From CAYSYH01 sp964435455 (GTDB lineage Bacteria; Patescibacteriota; WWE3; 2-01-FULL-39-13; JAACPI01): a stretch of DNA of 13,285 nucleotides. Both the position numbers and the translations under genes were made by a program. Of this stretch, positions 1-6,700 are shown piece after piece; position 1 is the first letter of the stretch, and the number at the start of each line of letters is the position of its first letter. The notes beneath the pieces are model-generated. The model ran no database searches and was not told the origin of the DNA. It saw only the letters and a program-made list of their open reading frames with translations. The stretch spans positions 1-13,285 of the forward strand of contig CAYSYH010000018.1 in NCBI GenBank assembly GCA_964435455.1. Direction: 5' to 3'.

Positions 1-55
1 AAAAGAAGAAAGAATAATAATATATTTATTTTATCTACTCAATAATCTTTAATGT
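1..55. repeat. 55-bp exact direct repeat, copy A
   Basis: Identical base for base to 1840-1894 and diverging at the next base (G at 56, T at 1895). The left limit cannot be seen because the window begins with it. In copy B the same bases contain the end of a plus-strand PBP-like reading frame (stop at 1854-1856) and the end of the minus-strand gene 1874-2275. Copy A therefore carries orphan ends of both genes, with the equivalent PBP stop at 15-17. Confidence 0.95.
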
Positions 56-95
56 GACATATCCATTACTCATGTGATATACTATAGGGTGACTT

Positions 96-290
96 ATGTA
101 TTCGGTTTATACAATTAGAAAACCTTATATTATTGCAAAGACTGTTTTTGTACCTTCAAAGTTTTTACCGAAGGACTTACCTATAACTACTCCATTTACA
201 TTTCCTTTATACGACGAGAAGTATTTTTTGGCTTTTGACAAAAATGGCTGGTGGAACCCTTTGGGAGGTCATGTCGAAGAGGGGGAGGAA
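96..290 (+). pseudogene. NUDIX hydrolase, 5' fragment
   Basis: From ATG at 96 the frame reads as the N-terminal half of a NUDIX domain. It has a beta-strand pattern followed by the segment FDKNGWWNPLGGHVEEGEE, in which GGHVEEGE is the first half of the Nudix box (Gx5E). The second half, the REUxEExGU helix that carries the metal-binding glutamates, is absent. After about position 290 the frame becomes nonsense and stops at 377. The reading that continues downstream in another frame looks like a different protein family, so this is a truncation or fusion rather than a simple frameshift. It is unlikely to be active. Confidence 0.6.
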
Positions 291-298
291 AAGATACA

Positions 299-529
299 GA
301 AGAAAAATATGGCCATATACAACATTACAATGAAAAGGATCTTTATAAGATTATCGAAAGATCGGGATGGAAAGTAGGCAGATCAAGCTTTATTTATCTA
401 CCAAAACGTTCAAAACTTAGATGGGAAGTAGTGCGTATCTTAGCATATCCTCTAAAATGGATTAACCTTAAATTTTTAGTGAGATTAGTAGGGGGTTTTA
501 AAATCTATTACCTTACTTTGTACGAATAG
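299..529 (+). pseudogene. SAM-dependent methyltransferase-like, 3' fragment
   Basis: The frame ending at the TAG at 527-529 reads YGHIQHYNEKDLYKIIERSG and then WKV. This resembles the segment near the C-terminus of class I (Methyltransf_11-type) enzymes: an H-x-x-x-Y motif, then a helix ending in a Gly-hydrophobic-x-hydrophobic strand. The tail ends in GFKIYYLTLYE, a plausible last strand of that fold. The SAM-binding Rossmann half is missing, and there is no start codon of its own except an ATG at 251 that lies inside the NUDIX fragment in another frame. The family call rests on pattern recall only. The unrelated NUDIX fragment ends within a few bases of where this one begins. Confidence 0.4.
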
Positions 530-682
530 CAAGAGTAGCTTAATCAATAAAGATTGTACTAAAGATCTTAAAATCCCATCAAAGGAATTATGAAAGCTTA
601 GCATGTATAGGTTGGTGTTCCCGTGTTTAAGTAGATATAAGATAAAAAACAAACCTGTATCTGTTGTAGATAGAGTACAACC
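485..682 (-). pseudogene. Possible glycosyltransferase remnant (weak)
   Basis: A 65-codon stop-to-stop reading on the minus strand contains TTDTGLFFILYLLKHGNTNL. This resembles the substrate-binding helix and following strand (TGhhhhhxhhxxGxxxhYhhGF) of sialyltransferase-like and related glycosyltransferases. It has no convincing start, and the same frame carries a stop just upstream. Its 3' end overlaps the methyltransferase-like fragment on the other strand. It may be a decayed fragment or chance. Confidence 0.18.
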
Positions 683-1018
683 TTAATAATGTAATCCGAT
701 TAAGAGGCTGCCAAAAAAGTAAAAAACTATTGCCCTAATGAAATCCTACTTGAATGAAGCTCATTATATTGAAGACTCAGCTAATTATACTCTGGACTCG
801 CTTTTAGCTGGAGCAATATGCCAAAATATAGACCAAAGTCCTATTACATACTTTAGCCTATACAAGGTGATAAATTTTAAACTGTTTTCTGGAAAAAACT
901 AATACCATTGCTAAAAAGGATCTATCTTCTACAGGTATTTTAGGAAAACCACGATATTTGCTATTAAACTTTTAGATAATACAAATGGATTAAAAAGGAA
1001 AAAGAGATCGGAATAACA
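530..1018. other. Region without an intact gene
   Basis: Apart from the weak minus-strand remnant at 485-682, the region holds only short open stretches. There is a 54-codon ATG frame at 738-902 (plus) and a 33-codon frame at 915-1016 (plus) ending in a basic tail, RKKRSE. Neither resembles a family I know. No tRNA, inverted-repeat ends or transposase motif are visible. Several frames that each end abruptly suggest decayed or joined gene pieces. Confidence 0.5.
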
Positions 1019-1531
1019 CTAGAACTGGAGATGCTTTTTTATTTCTAGAAAATCTCCAGACTTAGACAGCCACCTAACTTCTTTTACAGCATCTTGTATA
1101 GTAAAAGTTTTGGCGTATCGCACCTTTACCTCTTGGTCATCTCGTTCGTTTGGTTTTAAAATTAGTTCACTAGATGATTCGTTGATTCTTACAAAAAACC
1201 TCGCTTGTATATATTTATCTACAACATCGTGGGTATTAGTATTAATGGTTTCTACTATAAAGTAACCAGACATCTTCATGTCATTTTTATAATTAGAGAT
1301 ATCCAACCCCGCTTCCTCTGCCACTTCTCGTATTGCTGTGTCAACAAGAGATTTGTCTTTGTTTTCTGTGTGTCCCGCTGTTATAGTCCATTTTTTGCCA
1401 TTTTTAGAAACAAGTATTAATTTATTATCAGAGGTAAACACATAACAGCTCACTTGGGCTACTTTTATACCTTTATGTTTATTTTTAATTTTGTTTTCCT
1501 TAATCCAAGTTAGCTTATGCTCTGTATTCAT
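1019..1531 (-). CDS. NUDIX hydrolase domain protein
   Basis: A 170-residue protein of normal length for a single-domain NUDIX pyrophosphohydrolase, a family that hydrolyses nucleoside diphosphates linked to another group. The Nudix box lies at residues 53-76. It opens with AGHTEN and ends REVAEEAGL, so the catalytic metal-binding glutamates (REVAEE) are intact. The first half has one residue more than the canonical Gx5E spacing and an Asp/Lys where the Glu is usual. Residues 24-50 and 86-155 give the flanking beta strands, ending in a VRWLS segment typical of the last helix approach. The substrate cannot be told from sequence. ATG at 1531 is the only reasonable start, and no Shine-Dalgarno sequence is seen. 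The gene stands alone in a region of fragments and opposes its neighbours. It is not a copy of the NUDIX fragment at 96-290, whose sequence differs. Confidence 0.85.
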   Translation of the reverse strand: MNTEHKLTWIKENKIKNKHKGIKVAQVSCYVFTSDNKLILVSKNGKKWTITAGHTENKDKSLVDTAIREVAEEAGLDISNYKNDMKMSGYFIVETINTNTHDVVDKYIQARFFVRINESSSELILKPNERDDQEVKVRYAKTFTIQDAVKEVRWLSKSGDFLEIKKHLQF

Positions 1532-1649
1532 ATGTATTAAATAATATCAACAAAAATTTCACTTATCTATAGGAAATGTTATTTCTCAGGTTATATTTCT
1601 ATTGCTAGTATTTATTTGTCAGTGATTTCATTATGGGATAGAGAATTAG

Positions 1650-1856
1650 AAGCTCTACAATTCAGAAAAGAAGGAAATCTGTCACAAAGGACTGTATCCT
1701 GAAGATGAGGAATTGTTAGAGATACATTGTAATACATATAACTATGAATATTTTATAAAAGGTACTGAACCAAAAAAATCATGCACACCAAAATCTATAG
1801 AAAAAATAAAAAAAGAACTTGATAAAAAAAAGGATAAAGAAAAGAAGAAAGAATAA
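1650..1856 (+). pseudogene. Penicillin-binding protein-like, C-terminal fragment
   Basis: The frame runs from just after a TAG at 1647-1649 to a TAA at 1854-1856. It reads EIHCNTYNYEYFIKGTEPKK, then SC, then a highly charged Lys/Glu tail. The (Y/E)xFIKGTEP motif followed by a Cys and a basic tail is characteristic of the C-terminus of class A PBPs (GT51 glycosyltransferase plus transpeptidase) in CPR bacteria. Only about the last 68 residues are present, and the whole catalytic part is missing. Upstream, a different frame (ending with the TGA near 1700) is open, so a frameshift could hide a little more of the gene. The end of this frame lies inside the 55-bp repeat, so the full gene may sit left of the window. 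Confidence 0.5.
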
Positions 1857-1894
1857 TAATATATTTATTTTATCTACTCAATAATCTTTAATGT
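1840..1894. repeat. 55-bp exact direct repeat, copy B
   Basis: Identical to 1-55 at a constant offset of 1839. It spans the 3' ends of two convergent genes: the PBP-like tail (stop 1854-1856) on plus and the 133-residue membrane protein (stop at 1874) on minus. This copy fits its surroundings on both sides, so it is probably the native one. Confidence 0.95.
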
Positions 1895-2275
1895 TCTAGT
1901 AAAGTATACTTGTTTTGTATTGTATACCTTTTTATAAAATTCCTCGGGTGATATAGGCTTGAAACCAAAATTCAACTCTGATTTAGGGTTTACTGTAATT
2001 GGTATTAAAGTTACATAATATTCCATATTTTTATTTTCATACGCCGTTCCAGATATTCCCCTTTCTATTAAAAATTGCGCTAATTTTTGTTTTTTTTGCT
2101 TGTAATCTGGTGATTGTTTATTAAGTTCATATATTAAAATTTTATTTTTAATACCAAATTTGCTTCTTGCATATGTTAAGAGCTTATTTGGTTTAACAAT
2201 ATAAACAAATATTCCTATTAATAAAAAAGAAATTATTAGGGGGATAAGGTTAACCTTTTTGTTTTTATTAGACAT
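1874..2275 (-). CDS. Small membrane-anchored protein of unknown function
   Basis: A 133-residue protein. A short lysine-rich N-terminus (residues 1-8) is followed by one hydrophobic helix (about 9-27, LIPLIISFLLIGIFVYIV) and then a soluble domain of about 100 residues. By the positive-inside rule the domain would lie outside the cytoplasmic membrane. The soluble part has a charged helix (about 50-72, QKKQKLAQFLIERGI) and then alternating strands (YYVTLIPITV; QVYFTRTLKII). I do not recognise the family. The gene diverges from the aldolase gene across a 109-bp spacer and converges with the PBP-like tail. The ATG at 2275 is supported by the helix placement, and no Shine-Dalgarno is present. Confidence 0.7.
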   Translation of the reverse strand: MSNKNKKVNLIPLIISFLLIGIFVYIVKPNKLLTYARSKFGIKNKILIYELNKQSPDYKQKKQKLAQFLIERGISGTAYENKNMEYYVTLIPITVNPKSELNFGFKPISPEEFYKKVYNTKQVYFTRTLKIIE

Positions 2276-2352
2276 TTTAATAAGGTTATTAATAATTTAT
2301 TAACTTAATCTTACCAGAAAATAAAAATAATGTTAATAATTAAAATTTAAGC

Positions 2353-2358
2353 TATAAT
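2353..2358 (+). promoter_or_regulatory. Likely -10 box ahead of the aldolase gene
   Basis: A perfect TATAAT lies 26 bases upstream of the aldolase ATG, giving an expected transcription start near 2365 and a leader of about 20 nt. The -35 position (about 2331-2336, TGTTAA) is a poor match. Isolated TATAAT strings are frequent in such AT-rich DNA, so the support is position plus the lack of a gene upstream on this strand. Confidence 0.45.
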
Positions 2359-2384
2359 TTAATTAAGTTAATTTTTACCTGCCA

Positions 2385-3311
2385 ATGCTAAAAACATTTT
2401 CTGTACCTTTAGATGTACCTTTTACAAAAAAAAGACTTTTTTTAAAAAGATATAAAAAATTTACTCTTAATGCTAATAAGGTAATTTTATTTGCAGGAGA
2501 CCAAAGAGTAGAGCATTTAATTACTAGTTTTTATGGTAAAGATATTTATTATGGTGATTTATACCCTAAACATTATTTTGATATAGCTAGCCAATCTCCT
2601 ATTAGTGCATTAGCTGTACAATATGGGCTATTAACACTTTATGGTGGAGATTATCCACAAGTTCCCTATGTAGTAAAAATGAATTCGATTTCTAAGCTTA
2701 CAAAAAAAGGATATGGCTATGGTTTTAGTAAAAAATGGTTAAGTATACAAGAGGTTCATAATTTTCAAAAAAAATCAAAATTAAATATAGTTGGTATTGG
2801 TTATACGGTTTATTTAGGAATAAAGGAAGAATCCAAAATGTTATCAGAAGCTTCAAAATTAATACGTCAGGCTCACTTTTTAGGATATCCTTTTATTTTA
2901 TGGATTTATCCAAAAGGCAAAGGTGTTAAAGATGAGCGTTCCTTTGTTAATATAGCTACTGCGTGTAGTATAGGTAATGCACTTGGTGCAGATTTTATAA
3001 AAATAAATGCGCCCAAAGAACCTTTACCTAATAGTGTAGAAAACTTATCTAATGCAGTTAAAGCTGCAGGAAAAACCAAAGTATTAGTTGCAGGTGGTAG
3101 TGCTATTACTTTTGATGATTTAATTAAAAGATCATATAAACAGGTATTTACAGGTGGAGCTACAGGTGTAGCCTTAGGTAGAAATATACATCAACGGAGT
3201 GTAACAGAGGCTTCAAAATTAATACACTCACTATACAAAGTTTTGGTGGATGGAGAAAATATTATACTTACTGATAAAAACAAAAAATCACAAACTTCTA
3301 GTATAATTTAA
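2385..3311 (+). CDS. Class I aldolase, DhnA/FbaB (archaeal-type fructose-bisphosphate aldolase) family
   Basis: A 308-residue TIM-barrel aldolase, slightly longer than the usual 250-300. The family cleaves fructose 1,6-bisphosphate to two triose phosphates through a Schiff base; some relatives make aromatic precursors instead. Visible landmarks, in order, are the first-strand Asp in LFAGDQRVEH (D39, replacing the usual DHG), the segment LWIYPKGKG, the Schiff-base lysine in GADFIKIN (K206), and the phosphate-binding loops VLVAGGSA and GVALGRNIHQR near the C-terminus. The N-terminal 35 residues are basic and diverge from family norms. The start ATG fits a -10 box 26 bases upstream, without a Shine-Dalgarno. 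It is first in a plus-strand run with yggT (65-bp gap) and the surface gene. It is most likely the glycolytic aldolase, although the substrate is inferred. Confidence 0.8.
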   Translation: MLKTFSVPLDVPFTKKRLFLKRYKKFTLNANKVILFAGDQRVEHLITSFYGKDIYYGDLYPKHYFDIASQSPISALAVQYGLLTLYGGDYPQVPYVVKMNSISKLTKKGYGYGFSKKWLSIQEVHNFQKKSKLNIVGIGYTVYLGIKEESKMLSEASKLIRQAHFLGYPFILWIYPKGKGVKDERSFVNIATACSIGNALGADFIKINAPKEPLPNSVENLSNAVKAAGKTKVLVAGGSAITFDDLIKRSYKQVFTGGATGVALGRNIHQRSVTEASKLIHSLYKVLVDGENIILTDKNKKSQTSSII

Positions 3312-3376
3312 ATACCCTCTTGAAACTCGTTTTTTAAAGGAGTATATTTAACCTATAAGTAATTTTAATTAAATTT

Positions 3377-3712
3377 ATGTTTAGAGATTTACCTTTTATA
3401 GCTTTTGTAACATCTGTAATTACCTATGTAATAGAAATTTTGTTAGCTTTAAGGGTATTATTAAAAATGTTTGGGGCAAACCCTTTGGCTCCTTTTGTAG
3501 CTTGGGTTTACGAAACTACAAGACCTTTGCTTACTCCCTTTATTGGTATGTTTCCTTCACCTCGTGTAGAGACCTTTGTAATAGAATTTTCTGCGCTTTT
3601 TGCGTTAATTGTTTATTTATTGGCTGGTGAATTATTAATAACTTTTATTGCTTATATAGAAAATAATTTTTTATCACAAGTTCGCAAACCGCGTAAAAAA
3701 TTAAAAGACTAA
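3377..3712 (+). CDS. YggT-family integral membrane protein
   Basis: A 111-residue protein with the YggT layout: a first membrane helix (about 8-30), a short extracytoplasmic or interfacial stretch with the family motif RPLLTPFIGMFP (49-60), a second helix (about 66-92) and a basic C-terminal tail (RKPRKKLKD). YggT proteins are poorly characterised. They are linked to cell envelope and division gene neighbourhoods, and in plastids (CCB3) to cytochrome assembly. The stop codon is separated by two bases from the ATG of the giant surface protein, so the two are probably co-transcribed and translationally coupled. The only AAAGGAG string upstream is 34 bases from the ATG, too far to act as its ribosome site. 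Confidence 0.85.
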   Translation: MFRDLPFIAFVTSVITYVIEILLALRVLLKMFGANPLAPFVAWVYETTRPLLTPFIGMFPSPRVETFVIEFSALFALIVYLLAGELLITFIAYIENNFLSQVRKPRKKLKD

Positions 3713-3714
3713 CT

Positions 3715-6700
3715 ATGTTTAAAAGAACCAAAAATAAAGGCTATGTCCTTACGGTTCTTGCTCTTTTTTATAATTTATTACCTTTTTATTCTTTATTTTT
3801 TTATACTACTCCTACTATTAAGGCTTCCGAAAATACTGGTCAAATAGTGGTAACAAAAGAATCAAATGATAAAACTGTTTCTACGTCCAAAGGTAGTGAG
3901 GAGGATGTTGATTCAGTTGATAAGAAAGATAAAAAAGAAAAAGTAGAAAAGAAGGAAAAAAATACTTCTAAAAAAAAGTCTACAGATGAAAGTAAGGAAG
4001 ATAAAAAAAATGAGAAAATTAAAAAGCAAGTTTTAGATAAGGATGAATCTAAAAATAATAAAGATATTGATGATAATACTAAAATAGTTAAAAAAATAAA
4101 AAAAGAACCTAAAGAATCTTTACCTAAAAGGCAAATTTTAGATACTTCTACAAGCATTTCTTCTAAGTCTAAAGAAGTTGATTTGGATTTAAAGGATTCA
4201 CCAAATATTAATAAATCTATATCTTCAAATAATGAGGATAAAGTTAAAGAAAAAAGCTACTCTAAAAATAAAGCTGAGGAAAAAAACGATAGCTTAGATT
4301 CTAGTAAAAATAAAAACCTAAATACTAAAAAAGAAGATGATAAGTACAATACATCCTCTAAGTTAAAGGTTAACACTATTAATTTAGTAAATACTGATAA
4401 ACAAAAGCAAAACAAAGAACTTAATGAGGACGCTGTTTCTAACAAAAATGACGCTATTTGGGTTGAGAACTCCGATGGTTCCATAACAACAAGAGATTAC
4501 GTAAAGGAGGGAGTTGAGTATACATATAAAGATACAAAAGTTAAGTTAGTTTTTTCAAAGATAACCAAAAAGGGGTATTTAACTATTAAACAAATTAAGC
4601 TCTCTAAAGAACAAGCTAAAGATTTAGATTTACAAACTGACACAGTTTACGATATTACATCTACAATGCCTAATGGTTCATTTAGGTACAATTTAACTCT
4701 GCCTATAAGTAAAAGTAAAGATGTAAAAGTGGTTTATGCCAAAGATATAAATGAGTTAGTAAAAGAAGATAACGCCAAAGAAGTACAAGAACCTATTAAT
4801 AAAAATAGTGATACTATAACTATAAAAAACCTGAACCATTTTACCGTTTTTGCTGTTGTTATTAATCCCACACCCCCTCCATATTCAAACCTGCAAGGAG
4901 TAGTAGATGATAGTTCCACAGCTTATTCAGATACTGGTTCTTGGAATAATACTGTATCTTGTGCAGGTAATGCCTATAATAACACTGGGAGGTATGCTAA
5001 TAACATAGGTGCCAACGAAGCAACTTGGGAATTTAAAGTACCTTATACTGGTTTTTATGATATAAGTTTTTCTTGGATAAAGCATGCTAATCAAGCAACT
5101 AATGCAAAATATACTATTTATAGTTTTAATGGTAGTACTTCGGTAAAAATAGTAAACCAAAAGGGTCCAAATTGTGAATGGTCTGATTTTGTTAGCCAAG
5201 GCATATTTAAATTTAAAAAGGGTATTACATATAAAGTTGTATTAACTAATGCTGGAGCAGATGGTAACGTTTTTGCTGATGCTATAAAAATAACAAGTGT
5301 AGGATCTCCCCAAAAGGTTTATGTAAATGATGATTGGAGCACTCACTCTATAGGAGATACATTTACAACATCTGGAGGTAAAAAGCTTTACTATGGTTAT
5401 AATGCTTTTTCTTCTATACAAACTGCTTTAAATGCAGTTAAATCTGGTGGTAAAGTAGTTGTATTTGTGGGGACTTATAATGAATCATTAATAATTGATA
5501 AACCTGGTGTAACTTTAACCGGAAAGTCCAGAAATAATACTATAATTAGAGCTTCATCAAACACATATGGTGTATATATTACTGCAGATAACGTTACTAT
5601 TAATAAGCTTAGTATAAAAGATGCCACACCAACAAACGACAATACATCTAGGTTTTTAGTAAAAGTTTCTCATGCTTCTGGCTTTAAATTATATAAGGTC
5701 AATATAGTTGGACAAGGCAAGAATTTTGGAAAAATTACAGGGTTAGATTTTAATAGTACTCCCAATGTAACTTTAAATGATGTGAAAGTTTCTAATTTTA
5801 GCAAAAATGGTATTGCTTTTACCGCACAATATAAACCATCTTCTCCTTTAACTAAGAATGTAACTATTAAAAACGTATTTGTGAATAATAATGGAGGCTC
5901 TCTTGGTTGGGCAGGAATTGCTTTTTATACTTATTCGGGGGCAAACAATGCTGCTAATATTACAAATGTATCTTTTTTAGGAGCTAACACACTTAAAAAT
6001 AATGCAATGGGACTTTATGTTGAGGGTGATGTGGCCACTGCACAAACTGTAGGTACTGTAAGTTCGGCTAGCCCTTTAAATGTAGGCAATACATCTTTTG
6101 ATAATAATGTTCTAGATATAGTTAATTACCAAAGCCAAGACATATTAGCTTTAACCGCATCTTTTAATGGAAAAACTGGGCAAAACATGACCTTTACAGA
6201 AAGAAAGTCTTTATCAGACACAAAACTTTATGATTACAGAGATAATAATTTATTAGGTAAAGTTATATTTTATACATTAGAAAAACCCACCTTACTAGCA
6301 CCTGCTAATAATTCCTATCAAGATGGTGCAACTTTAGTTAGCCAATGGTCTTTAGTAAATGGAGCAACTAAATATTTATATAATAGTTACAATGATTCTA
6401 GCGCAAGTTCTTTAAGGTACAGTCATACTTATACAACAACATCAAAAACAGCCAATAATGTTAATGAAGCGGTTTTTTGGTGGCGGGTAAAAGCGCAAGA
6501 TGACTTAGGTGAAGAAAGTCCATGGAGTGATTTGTGGAAAGTTACTATAGATAATACACCTCCTTTAATAAGCGGTCTTAGCCCATCGGATGGTTTAACT
6601 TTAGGCGGTACAACAAATCCTCCCGTACCTACGGAATTTGATATATCAGATAATTATGGAGGAAATTATTATGTAACTGTTAAAAATTCTTCTGCATCAA

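Noticed and set aside
1205..1420. Plus-strand 71-residue open frame
   Set aside because: It lies wholly opposite the intact NUDIX gene, whose Nudix box is clear. It has no recognisable motif.
3336..3342. AAAGGAG as a Shine-Dalgarno for yggT
   Set aside because: It is 34 bases upstream of the ATG with no nearer start codon, far outside the working distance.
3312..3347. Possible terminator hairpin after the aldolase gene
   Set aside because: The arms (ATACCCTCTT and AAAGGAGTAT) pair with two mismatches and a wobble, and the T-run lies inside the loop rather than after the stem.
3840..4157. Long minus-strand open frame inside the surface gene
   Set aside because: It is the complement of the Lys/Ser-rich linker and translates to Ser/Leu/Phe-rich low complexity. 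It is a composition shadow, as are the other minus-strand frames within 4257-9272.
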